From contig NZ_LR594487.1 in assembly GCF_901686465.1 (NCBI RefSeq), forward strand, positions 1,361,650 to 1,425,649: a DNA stretch of 64,000 nt. The letters are read 5' to 3'. Shown in pieces: positions 43,584 to 51,375 of this stretch. A model generated the notes under the pieces. The model saw only the letters and a list, made by a program, of their open reading frames with translations. It did no database searches and had not been told where the DNA came from. The stretch's first letter is position 1. The number at the start of each line of letters is the position of its first letter. A program made the translations under genes and the position numbers. The DNA comes from Halorubrum sp. DM2. Its GTDB lineage: Archaea; Halobacteriota; Halobacteria; Halobacteriales; Haloferacaceae.

Positions 43584-44441
43584 ATGCGACCGATATCGAT
43601 CGTCGGCGACGGGGCCGCCGGGCTGGCGCGACGGCTCGCGGGGCGACTCGACGGGCGGGTCGCCGTCGTGGAGCGCGACGGCGACTCTGCCGAGGGAGGC
43701 AGACCGGATCCGGAGCCGAGCGGTCCGGCCGCCGACGGCGGGATCGTCGGCCCGGCTCAGCGCCCCGAGGCCGACACCGCGATCGCGTTCGACGGGGACG
43801 GGAACTGGACCGGGCGGGGGACGATCGAGGGGTTCGACGACCTGCTGGACGGGCTCGCCCCCGACCACGACTACCTGCTGGCGGTCGGCGAGTCGCGGCT
43901 GCGGGTGCCCGCGGTCCTGCTCGGTCCCGATCCGGACCCCGATAGCGTGCCGGGGACCGTCCTCGCGACCGCGGCCTCCCCGGGCGCGGTCGACCTCGAC
44001 TCCCTCGTCGCCGACCTCGACACCGCGGACCCGTGGATCACCCGCGAGACGCTCGTTGGGCGCGTCGAGGCGTCGGCGGACGCGGACCGGTCGGGCGCGA
44101 TCGCCACGTTCACCGGTCGCGTGCGCGCTCGTGACGGTCCGGACGACGACCGGACGACCCACCTCGCGTTCGAGAAGTACGAGGGGGTCGCCGAGGAGCG
44201 CATGGACGCCATCGCGGACGAGCTCACGGACCGCGACGGCGTCTTTGACGTGCGGATGCACCACCGCACGGGAGTGATCGAGGCGGGCGAGGACATCGTG
44301 TTCGTCGTCGTCCTCGCCGGCCACCGCCGGGAGGCGTTCCGAACCGTCGAGGACGGGATCGACCGGCTGAAAGACGAGGTCCCGATATTCAAAAAGGAGG
44401 CGACGGAATCGGAGACGTTCTGGGTCCACCGACGCGACTGA
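43584..44441 (+). CDS. moaE: MoaE-like molybdopterin synthase with degenerate MobB-like N-terminal domain
   Basis: 285-residue fusion. The C-terminal half (about 145-285) is MoaE, the large subunit that converts precursor Z to molybdopterin: GAIATFTGRVRARDG, LAFEKYEGVAEERMDAI, the RMHHRTGVIEAGEDIVFVVVLAGHR stretch and DRLKDEVPIFKKE, which keeps the two catalytic lysines. The N-terminal part begins PISIVGDGAAGLARRLAGRL, positioned like a MobB P-loop but without the GK[ST] lysine, so it should not bind GTP normally. The MoaD partner is not next to it. ATG 43584 has little competition. It is divergent from pyrH. Confidence 0.85.
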   Translation: MRPISIVGDGAAGLARRLAGRLDGRVAVVERDGDSAEGGRPDPEPSGPAADGGIVGPAQRPEADTAIAFDGDGNWTGRGTIEGFDDLLDGLAPDHDYLLAVGESRLRVPAVLLGPDPDPDSVPGTVLATAASPGAVDLDSLVADLDTADPWITRETLVGRVEASADADRSGAIATFTGRVRARDGPDDDRTTHLAFEKYEGVAEERMDAIADELTDRDGVFDVRMHHRTGVIEAGEDIVFVVVLAGHRREAFRTVEDGIDRLKDEVPIFKKEATESETFWVHRRD

Positions 44442-44798
44442 GCGGCTCCCGGAGGTCGATCCATACGGCGCGGACGCGTCTCCGGACGGTGCGGACGCGC
44501 CGCCGGACCGAGCGCGCGAGGGACGCGCGGCCGCCTCGAAGCGGCGGATGTAGAGCAATATTTGCCAAAAAACGCCGCTCGAACGGAGGAGCGGCGAGCG
44601 TCTCGACGGCGGAGTGGAAATCGGAGAAACGTACTCAGATCAATTTGTAAAAGGTCTAAGCGGATTTGAAACGTTTTTAAAACGTCCGTCAGACACATTT
44701 TAGCCGGTCGAGTCCGGTGAAACGCCCTGAAACCCCCTGAACGTCACCCAACGGTGTCACCTTTATAACACCCTCCGGCGGCAAGCGTGGGATGTACT
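44442..44798. other. 357-base intergenic region with palindrome
   Basis: The left half is GC-rich; the right half (44560-44790) is AT-rich with runs such as CAATATTTGCCAAAAA. ACGTTTT-T-AAAACGT (44671-44685) is a perfect 7-bp inverted repeat with a one-base centre, and CCCTGAA occurs twice at 44727-44750. No open reading frame is convincing. It may hold an operator or small RNA between moaE and the DUF7123 gene. Confidence 0.4.
44761..44769 (+). promoter_or_regulatory. TATA-like box of the DUF7123 gene
   Basis: CTTTATAAC lies 30-38 bases before the ATG at 44799; with the preceding CAC it matches the haloarchaeal BRE/TATA pattern well. Confidence 0.55.
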
Positions 44799-45059
44799 AT
44801 GAGCGCGACTGCGAACCCCTCCACGAACGCGAGCGCGAACGACGACCGCAGCAAGGAAGAGCGGCTGAAAGAGTACCTGCTCGACCGCGCACAGGACGGC
44901 GAGATGTACTTCAAAGGGAAGTTCATCTCCGAGGACGTCGACCTCTCCCCGAAGGAGATCGGCGCGCTGATGGTGAAGCTCCGCGACTCCGCGACGGAGC
45001 TGACCGTCGAGAAGTGGTCGTACACGGGCGCGACGACCTGGCGCGTCGAGCCCGCCTGA
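44799..45059 (+). CDS. DUF7123 family winged-helix-like protein
   Basis: 86-residue haloarchaeal protein. After a 17-residue Ser/Asn/Ala-rich start, the domain KEERLKEYLLDRAQDGEMYFKGKFIS plus DLSPKEIGALMVKLRDS and WSYTGATTWRVEPA looks like a small winged helix, so DNA binding is possible. ATG 44799 was chosen over 44787 by the family start. Single gene with a strong promoter; function unknown. Confidence 0.85.
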   Translation: MSATANPSTNASANDDRSKEERLKEYLLDRAQDGEMYFKGKFISEDVDLSPKEIGALMVKLRDSATELTVEKWSYTGATTWRVEPA

Positions 45060-45241
45060 TCCGGTCTCGCGCCGCAGCCGAACCCGCCCCGTTCGATCCC
45101 CGCCGCGCTCTGTCCGCGGCGCGGTCCCCGCCCGCGCTTTTCCGACCGCCCGACCCGCGAGCGACCGCTCCGGTCGTCCGGTCCCGGTCTCCGTGCCCGC
45201 CGACGCGGGGTTTATACTCGCCGACCGGTTACGACGTGCCG

Positions 45242-46390
45242 ATGCCAGATCACGAGGACGCGGCGACGCCCGACGACGGCGCGCCGCGTCCGGAGCCGCT
45301 CCGAACGTTCTTCCGGATCGACGAGGTCCGCCGCGAGGACGGTCGCGTGCGATACCATGGCGAGTCGTACGTCCCGGAGCGGACGCTGTTGCGGAAGCTG
45401 ACCCCGTACTTCCGGGAGGCGGGCTACGAGGTCGACGTCGAGGCCGTCGAGGGGGGCCACGTCGTCGTCGCGACGCCGTTCGACCGCGGTCGCGAGGGGA
45501 TCCCGTGGGTGAACGTCGCCATGTTCGCGGCGACCGTGCTGTCGACGCTTTTCGTCGGCGCGTACGGCTGGTACTACGTCCCGCTCGCGGAGATCCAGTC
45601 GAACCCGCTGACGCTGCTTCAGGCGTGGCCGTTCACCGCCGCCGTCCTCGGCGTCCTGATGACCCACGAACTCGGCCACTACGCCGCCGGACGCTACCAC
45701 GGCGTCCCCGTCTCCCTCCCGTACGTCATCCCGTTCGTCTTCCCGTTCGGGACGCTCGGCGCGGTCATCCGCATCCGCGGCCGCATGCCCTCGCGGAAGG
45801 TCCTCTTCGACATCGGCGCGGCCGGGCCGATCGCGGGGCTGGTCGCGACGGTGATAGTGACCGCGATCGGCCTCTCGCTCGACCCGATCCGGGTGCCGGC
45901 GGAGCTCGCGAGCTCGTCGGGGGCGATGATCCGGTTCAACAACCCGCCGCTGTTGGGACTCATCGCCGACGCGCTCGGCCAGCCGACGAGCTACGGCGAC
46001 CCGCGGCTCACCGCCCACCCGGTGGTGATCGGCGGCTGGGTGGGGATGTTCTTCACCCTCCTGAACCTCCTGCCGGTCGGCCAGCTCGACGGCGGCCACA
46101 TGGTTCGGGCGATGGTCGGCCCCCGGCAGGAGACGGTCGCGGCGCTCGTCCCCGGCGTCCTGTTCGGAATCGCCGCGTACCTCCACTTCTGGCGGGGGCT
46201 CGGCCTGAACGAGTCCGTCGGCCTGTGGGCGTTCTGGGGGGTGTTCGCGGCGGTGATCGCCTTCAACGGGCCGGCAGATCCGACCGACGAGGGCGGGCTG
46301 GGGCTGCCGCGGCTCGCGGTCGGCGTCGCCACGTTCGCCGTCGGCGCGCTCTGTTTCCTCTTGGTGCCGATCCAAGTCATCGGAGCGTGA
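45242..46390 (+). CDS. Site-2 protease family intramembrane metalloprotease
   Basis: 382-residue membrane zinc protease of the M50/S2P family. A soluble N-terminal domain of about 85 residues is followed by six or so helices. The zinc ligands are in MTHELGHYAAGR (HExxH) and the LPVGQLDGGH motif supplies the Asp. Residue length and PDZ-less layout match the archaeal group without a PDZ domain. Such enzymes cleave membrane-bound regulators; the substrate here is unknown. It begins at the ATG 45242, preceded by a weak promoter. Confidence 0.92.
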   Translation: MPDHEDAATPDDGAPRPEPLRTFFRIDEVRREDGRVRYHGESYVPERTLLRKLTPYFREAGYEVDVEAVEGGHVVVATPFDRGREGIPWVNVAMFAATVLSTLFVGAYGWYYVPLAEIQSNPLTLLQAWPFTAAVLGVLMTHELGHYAAGRYHGVPVSLPYVIPFVFPFGTLGAVIRIRGRMPSRKVLFDIGAAGPIAGLVATVIVTAIGLSLDPIRVPAELASSSGAMIRFNNPPLLGLIADALGQPTSYGDPRLTAHPVVIGGWVGMFFTLLNLLPVGQLDGGHMVRAMVGPRQETVAALVPGVLFGIAAYLHFWRGLGLNESVGLWAFWGVFAAVIAFNGPADPTDEGGLGLPRLAVGVATFAVGALCFLLVPIQVIGA

Positions 46391-46429
46391 GGCCGCGATG
46401 ACCCGGAACTCACCCACCGAGGCGCGACG

Positions 46430-47257
46430 ATGACCGGATTCTCCTCGCGAGCGCGTGCGCGAGTCGAACGGCTCGGCTTCCGAACGCTGTACCGGGTCGC
46501 CGACCTGACGTACGCGCTCGGCGTCGCGACCCCGAAGCGGACGGTCGCCGGGACCTACTGGAGCTACGAGCCGACGAACCCCCACGGCGACGACCCGGGG
46601 CTCGCCGCGCTCGACCGCCTGCCGGACGACGCGGTGATCGTCGACGCCGGCGCGCACGTCGGCGAACACGCGATCCCGCTGGCGCGAAACACCGAGCGGC
46701 GGGTGGTCGCGTTCGAACCCAACGGGGAGAGCGCTGACCGGCTGGCGCGGAACGCGGAGCGGAACGGGCTCGGCGACCGGCTCGACCTCAGGCGGGCGGG
46801 GCTCGGGGACGCGAACGCGACGCTGACCTTCTACCGGTCGACGTTCTCGAAGTGCTCGGCGTTCGACCGCGACCTCGCGACGAGGTGGGGCGCGCGCGTC
46901 GCGGGCACGGAGTCGGTCCCGGTCCGGCGGCTCGACGGCCTTGTCGAGGGTGTCGGCGACTCCGGTCCGACAGAGGGCGTCGCCGTCCCGCCGCCGGACG
47001 CGATCAAGGTCGACGTGGAGGGCCACGAGGCCGCTGTCCTCCGGGGGGCCGCGGAGGCGATCGCGACCCACCGGCCGCTGCTCGTGGTGGAGGTTCACGA
47101 CGCGGACTCGGCGGACGACGAGGCCGAGGCAGCCGATTCTGCGACCGACGATTCTGCCGAACTACGTGAGTGGTTGAGAAATCGCGGCTACGCGGTCGAG
47201 GACGCGGAGGACGTGTGGGTCTGTCGGCCGATCGAGGGGCCGGAAGCGCGGGACTGA
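46430..47257 (+). CDS. FkbM-family methyltransferase
   Basis: 275-residue SAM-dependent methyltransferase of the FkbM family. Motif I is VIVDAGAHVGEHAIPLARN, motif II VVAFEPNGESADRLARNAERNGL, and later KVDVEGHEAAVLRGA and PLLVVEVHD, all typical. FkbM proteins modify sugars or natural products. The C-terminal 70 residues are acidic and low in complexity. Its stop is two bases before the stop of the convergent UbiB gene, with no room for a terminator. Confidence 0.88.
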   Translation: MTGFSSRARARVERLGFRTLYRVADLTYALGVATPKRTVAGTYWSYEPTNPHGDDPGLAALDRLPDDAVIVDAGAHVGEHAIPLARNTERRVVAFEPNGESADRLARNAERNGLGDRLDLRRAGLGDANATLTFYRSTFSKCSAFDRDLATRWGARVAGTESVPVRRLDGLVEGVGDSGPTEGVAVPPPDAIKVDVEGHEAAVLRGAAEAIATHRPLLVVEVHDADSADDEAEAADSATDDSAELREWLRNRGYAVEDAEDVWVCRPIEGPEARD

Positions 47258-47258
47258 A

Positions 47259-48932
47259 TCAGTCCTCGCGCCGGTTTTTCATCCCCTGTCTGGTGAACTG
47301 CGGCGTGGCGCGGAGCCCGCGCTTCTTGCGGAACGACCGGTACAAGGCGATCGCGAGCGGCGCGGACAGCGCGAGGATACCCAAGGCGATCCGCCACTGC
47401 TGGGTGAACGAGTAGAGGATCGTCGCCGAGAGGACGCCAACCGCGAGCAGCACCGAGTAGGCGATCCGCATCGCCAGCTTCTCTAATACCTTCGTGTCGT
47501 CCTCCAGCACGACGTTGACGGTCAGGTCGTCGCGGTTGGCGCGGTCGAGGAACTCGTCGGCCTTCGGCGGGACCGTGAACAGTGCCTCGGTGGTCTTTTG
47601 CACCTGTCTGCCGGCGTCCTCGGCGAGGTCGCGGGCGGTCTGCTCGTAGTACCCCTCCTCGCGGAGGTAGTCGGTCGCCGTCGAGATGAAGTCGAACTCG
47701 GGGTCGAGCGTGACACAGACCCCCTCGACGACGGTGGCGACCCGGAGGACCAAGGCGAGGTTCGGCGGGAGCCGCAGCGGGAACTCGTAGATAGTCGACT
47801 CCACCTGCTCGATGATCTGGTTCACCTGATACTGCTCGATGTCCTCGCCGCTGGCGTCGGCGATGGCCAGTTCCATCACGTTGCCCATCACCTCCCGGTC
47901 GGCCTCCGGCGAGAGCGTGCCCATCGAGACCAGCGTGTCGAGGATGGCGTCGATGTCCTGTCTGGCGACCGCGACGTAGAACTCGACTATCTTCTCCTGG
48001 ATGAACGGGTCGACCCGGCCCGCCATCCCGAAGTCGTAGAAGATGACGGAGCCGTCGTCCGCGACCGCGAGGTTCCCCGGGTGGGGGTCGGCGTGGAACA
48101 CGCCGTCCTCGATGATCATCTGGAGGTACACCTCCTGAAGCGTCTCCGCGATGGCGGTGCGGTCGTGGCCCGCCTCGTCGAGCGCGTCGACCTCGCTTAT
48201 CTTCGTGCCCGGGACGTACTCCATCGTGAGCACTCGCGGGCCGGAGACCGCCTCGTACGTGCGCGGGATCCGGATTCGGTCCTCGTCGGCGAAGTTGCCG
48301 CGGATCTCTTCGAGCATCGTCCGCTCGCGGGCGTAGTCCATCTCCTCGTGGATCGTCTTGTCGAACTCGTCCGCGAGGTTCTCCAAGGAGAACGCCCGGC
48401 CCGCGCCCGTGAACCGCTTGACCAGCGGGATCGACCAGCGGATCGTCCGGAGGTCGGCCTCGACGAGCGACTCGATCCCGGGACGGCGGACCTTCACCGC
48501 GACGGAGTCGCCCTCGTAGGTCGCCGTGTACACCTGCCCGAGGCTCGCGCCGCTTATCGGGTCGCGGTCGAAGTCGTCGAACGTCTCGTCGACCGGGCCG
48601 AACTCGTCTTCGAGGACGACCTTCGACTCCTCCCAGGACGCGGGCGGCACGTCGTCTTGGAGCCCCTCCAACACCTCGATGTACGCGGGCGGGAGGATGT
48701 CGGGCCGCGTCGAGAGGATCTGCCCGAGCTTGATGAACGTCGGACCGAGCGTGAGCAGGATGTCGAGAAGCACCGCGGCGCGCTCGCGCTGGGTCTCGGC
48801 GTCGACCTCGCGGCTCCCGCCGAACAGGAAGTAGCGCCGGCTGTCACGCCAGTAGGCGACGATGAGCGGCGAGAACTGCCGCAGGACGACGACGAACCGC
48901 CAGTAGGCGCGAAGGTTGACCAGCGTGACCAC
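47259..48932 (-). CDS. UbiB/ABC1 (AarF) family atypical kinase
   Basis: 557-residue membrane-associated protein kinase-like ATPase involved in isoprenoid quinone or lipid metabolism. The KxGQ motif is in GPTFIKLGQILSTRPDILP, the VAVKVRRPGIESLVEADL stretch has the Ala-rich nucleotide loop, HADPHPGNL is the catalytic loop, and YDFGMAGRV carries the DFG Asp. Two hydrophobic helices at the C terminus (about 490-530) anchor it. It is three bases upstream of the Hsp20 gene's stop on the same strand, so it follows Hsp20 in an operon. Confidence 0.93.
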   Translation of the reverse strand: MVTLVNLRAYWRFVVVLRQFSPLIVAYWRDSRRYFLFGGSREVDAETQRERAAVLLDILLTLGPTFIKLGQILSTRPDILPPAYIEVLEGLQDDVPPASWEESKVVLEDEFGPVDETFDDFDRDPISGASLGQVYTATYEGDSVAVKVRRPGIESLVEADLRTIRWSIPLVKRFTGAGRAFSLENLADEFDKTIHEEMDYARERTMLEEIRGNFADEDRIRIPRTYEAVSGPRVLTMEYVPGTKISEVDALDEAGHDRTAIAETLQEVYLQMIIEDGVFHADPHPGNLAVADDGSVIFYDFGMAGRVDPFIQEKIVEFYVAVARQDIDAILDTLVSMGTLSPEADREVMGNVMELAIADASGEDIEQYQVNQIIEQVESTIYEFPLRLPPNLALVLRVATVVEGVCVTLDPEFDFISTATDYLREEGYYEQTARDLAEDAGRQVQKTTEALFTVPPKADEFLDRANRDDLTVNVVLEDDTKVLEKLAMRIAYSVLLAVGVLSATILYSFTQQWRIALGILALSAPLAIALYRSFRKKRGLRATPQFTRQGMKNRRED

Positions 48933-48935
48933 CCG

Positions 48936-49310
48936 TCAGGCGTCGCCCTCGTCGTCCGCGTCGTCGACGGGGATGGTCCGGGAGACGTCGCGGTCGCGCT
49001 TGGGGAGCGTAATCTCGAGGACGCCGCGGTCGGTCTCGGCGTCCGCGCCCGCCCCGTCTGCGTCGTTGGGGAGCGGGAGCTCCGCGTCGAGGAACAGCGG
49101 GCGGTCCTCGCGGACGTACTCGAACCCCTCGGGGACCGCCTTCTCGCGGCGGCCTTCGATCTCGATGCGCCCGTCCTCGACGAGGACCTCGGTGGTCTCG
49201 GCGGTCGCGCCCGGGAGGTCGATGACGAGGATGTACCCCTCGTCGGATTCGAGTAAGTCCGCAAACACCGCGTCCGGGAGGTCCCGGAGCGCGTCGCGTA
49301 GCGCTGACAT
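48936..49310 (-). CDS. Hsp20/alpha-crystallin family small heat-shock protein
   Basis: 124-residue chaperone from ATG 49310 (a GTG at 49316 would add two residues). The alpha-crystallin domain spans about 22-115: YILVIDLPGATAETTEVLVE, RIEIEGRREKAVPEGFEYVRE, and the closing GVLEITLPKRDRD. Part of a run with UbiB downstream. The window contains two other Hsp20-like genes (51124 and 63381). Confidence 0.85.
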   Translation of the reverse strand: MSALRDALRDLPDAVFADLLESDEGYILVIDLPGATAETTEVLVEDGRIEIEGRREKAVPEGFEYVREDRPLFLDAELPLPNDADGAGADAETDRGVLEITLPKRDRDVSRTIPVDDADDEGDA

Positions 49311-49403
49311 GGACACTGGTAGGGTCGCCGCGGCGAAAAAGCTGTGGAAAAGGCGGATCGACGTGCGGGGAGGCCGGCCCGTCCACCCGCGGTCGCGGGG
49401 CGT

Positions 49404-50117
49404 TCAGTCGCCGCGCTTCGGACCGTCGCCGTCGAACGGGTCCAGATCGAGGGGGCCGATGTCATCGCCCTGCGACTCGCCCGGGAGTATGTCACCGAGT
49501 CCCGCACCGAACGCGGCCGCGGCCCAGACGACGGCGATCCGGCCGAGCCGTTCGACCGCCGTCGGGTCGCCCTCGTGGAGGCGACCCCAGAACAGCAGCA
49601 TCACCGTCGACGTGGTCAGCGACACGAGGAGGACGCCCGCGTACCGCCGGGGGATGATCCCGAGGATCGGGTGTCTGATCACGATCTGCCGGAAGTCGGC
49701 GAAGTAGAGGAGGCCGGCGACCGCGGCGAAGACGAACCCGACGTGCGCGAAGAGGAGGACTGGAACTCCGGCGACGGTGATCGCCGCGAACCACGCCGCG
49801 ATCTCGAAGACGCCGCCCTCGACGAGCAGCGGGAGCGCGAACAGCACCGCCCCGACGAACGACTCGGCCAGGTCCCGGGAGGTGTACTTGGTGATCCGCT
49901 CGGCGAACGCCGCGCGCCCGGGCATGCGCTCGACGAGCGAGATGGTCTGTCGGACCTTCTCGCGCTCGTGGCCCTCGTCGACCGTGTCGCTGAGCGCGTC
50001 GAGCTTCGCGAGGAGGTCGTCGATGTCCGGCTCGTCGGGGCCGCGTGCGGGGTCGACGCGCTCGCCCGAACCGTCCGCCCGCCCCGTGTCTGCGTCCCGT
50101 TCGTCGCTGTCCACCAT
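49404..50117 (-). CDS. DUF2391 family membrane protein
   Basis: 237-residue membrane protein from ATG 50117. The N-terminal 60 residues contain a charged coiled region (DIDDLLAKLDALSDTVDEGH). Then come five or so helices including KYTSRDLAESFVGAVLFALPLLVEGGVFEIA, split here as TSRDLAESFVGAVLFALPL and VEGGVFEIAAWF, matching the TIGR02587-like DUF2391 family. Unknown function; an ATG at 50126 in frame is an alternative start. Confidence 0.8.
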   Translation of the reverse strand: MVDSDERDADTGRADGSGERVDPARGPDEPDIDDLLAKLDALSDTVDEGHEREKVRQTISLVERMPGRAAFAERITKYTSRDLAESFVGAVLFALPLLVEGGVFEIAAWFAAITVAGVPVLLFAHVGFVFAAVAGLLYFADFRQIVIRHPILGIIPRRYAGVLLVSLTTSTVMLLFWGRLHEGDPTAVERLGRIAVVWAAAAFGAGLGDILPGESQGDDIGPLDLDPFDGDGPKRGD

Positions 50118-50156
50118 GTTCCCCACGACGCGAGGGCGACCTAAAAGGGTCAGTAC

Positions 50157-50927
50157 CTACAGCCGAGCGAGGAACTCGGAGAGCGCCTCGTTGAACGCGG
50201 CCGGCCGTTCGAGCATCGCGAGGTGGGCGGCGTCGGTGAGTTCGGTCCACTCCCCGTCCGGGATCCGGTCGGCAAGGTACTCGTGGTACGCCGGCGGAGT
50301 GAGTTCGTCGTGCGCGCCGACGAGCGCGAGGGTCGGGACGCCGATCTCGTCGAGGCGGTCGCGGACGTCGAAGTCGTGGCAGGTGAGGAAGTCCCGTTCG
50401 GTCACCGCGCGCCCGCACGCCCGCATTGACGCCTCCGAGAGCTCGACATACTCGGCGGGGGCGTCGTGGAACAGCCGATTCGGTTCGTGAAGCAGCGAGA
50501 CCGCCCGGTCGAAGTCGGTCGCGAGCGCGTCCCGGAGGGGCTCGGCCACCGCGAGCTTCGCGCCCGTGCCCGCGAGGACGAGTCCGTCGAGCGCGAGGTC
50601 GCGCTCCGAGGCGATCCACAGTGCGACCGCGCCGCCGAGGGAGTTGCCGCAGATCACGGTCGCGTCCGTCGCCTCGGCGACCGCGGCGACATCGTCGGCG
50701 TACGCGTCGAGCGTCTCGGGACCGGCGGGCGTCGCGACGTCCTCGCTGTCCCCGTGTCCCGAGAGGTCGACGGCGACGCCCGGGAACCGGTCGGCGAGCC
50801 GCGCCTGCGACTTCCAGACGTCCTTCGTGCCGCCGCTGCCGTGGACGAAACAGACCGTCGGCCCGTCGCCGCCGCGGTCGAAGCGGCGGTAGGCCGTCTC
50901 GCGGCCGTCGTGGGTGACCCGTTCCAT
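50157..50927 (-). CDS. Alpha/beta hydrolase
   Basis: 256-residue serine hydrolase of the alpha/beta fold. The nucleophile elbow is GNSLGG with Ser96, the oxyanion region HGSGGTKDVW at 29-38, an Asp in VGAHDELTP near 205 and a His in TDAAHLAML near 235 complete the triad. No lid or signal peptide is evident, so it is cytoplasmic; its substrate (ester, lactone or peptide) is not predictable. It lies divergently from the Hsp20-like/Cdc48 pair, 196 bases between starts. Confidence 0.9.
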   Translation of the reverse strand: MERVTHDGRETAYRRFDRGGDGPTVCFVHGSGGTKDVWKSQARLADRFPGVAVDLSGHGDSEDVATPAGPETLDAYADDVAAVAEATDATVICGNSLGGAVALWIASERDLALDGLVLAGTGAKLAVAEPLRDALATDFDRAVSLLHEPNRLFHDAPAEYVELSEASMRACGRAVTERDFLTCHDFDVRDRLDEIGVPTLALVGAHDELTPPAYHEYLADRIPDGEWTELTDAAHLAMLERPAAFNEALSEFLARL

Positions 50928-51090
50928 GTCGGACCGATTCGACGCCGAGCGGTATAAACGCTGGAGGGGACCGACTCGGGGTCGGAGACGGGAGGCGGAA
51001 GCGGGGCCGAAGTGGGCGGCGATCGGCCCCGAACCGCTACACTACCGATACGCCGAAAAATTCTCACGTCATGCGATTTTCTGCGACAAC

Positions 51091-51099
51091 TTTAAATAC
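51091..51099 (+). promoter_or_regulatory. TATA-like box of the Cdc48 operon
   Basis: TTTAAATAC lies 25-33 bases before ATG 51124. Between them, CTAAC-TCGTA-GTTAG (51108-51122) is a perfect 5-bp inverted repeat covering the likely transcription start, a plausible repressor site for stress control. Confidence 0.5.
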
Positions 51100-51123
51100 C
51101 TGTGCGACTAACTCGTAGTTAGG

Positions 51124-51375
51124 ATGAATCACATACAGACCCAATCGACCGGCGACGGCGCGCTGTTGCGCCGGTACGAGTACGACGACGGGTGGATCGT
51201 CGCCGCCGACTTGGGCGTCGACGACGAGACCGTCGCGATCGACACGGTCGGCAAGGCGGCGATCGTCGTCGTCGAGGGACCGGACGGGCCGGTCGAGTCG
51301 GAGTTCGATCTGCCCGGAACGGCCGCGTCCGCGGTCGTGAACAACGGCGTCCTCACCGTGGAGGGCGAGCGATGA
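51124..51375 (+). CDS. Small Hsp20-like protein coupled to Cdc48 (DUF7127-like)
   Basis: 83-residue protein made of beta strands: [38 protein letters not shown] and the closing [13 protein letters not shown], which mirrors the last strand of alpha-crystallin domains (GVLxV). It lacks the N-terminal and C-terminal extensions needed for large Hsp20 oligomers. It overlaps cdc48 by four bases (ATGA), so equimolar production and a joint role, such as adaptor or client delivery to the unfoldase, are plausible but unproven. Confidence 0.8.
   Translation: MNHIQTQSTGDGALLRRYEYDDGWIVAADLGVDDETVAIDTVGKAAIVVVEGPDGPVESEFDLPGTAASAVVNNGVLTVEGER

Noticed and set aside
41007-44558. 1183-codon open frame on the minus strand
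   Set aside because: The LysRS start is the ATG at 42737; the extension runs antisense or out of frame through pyrH and moaE and has no family match.
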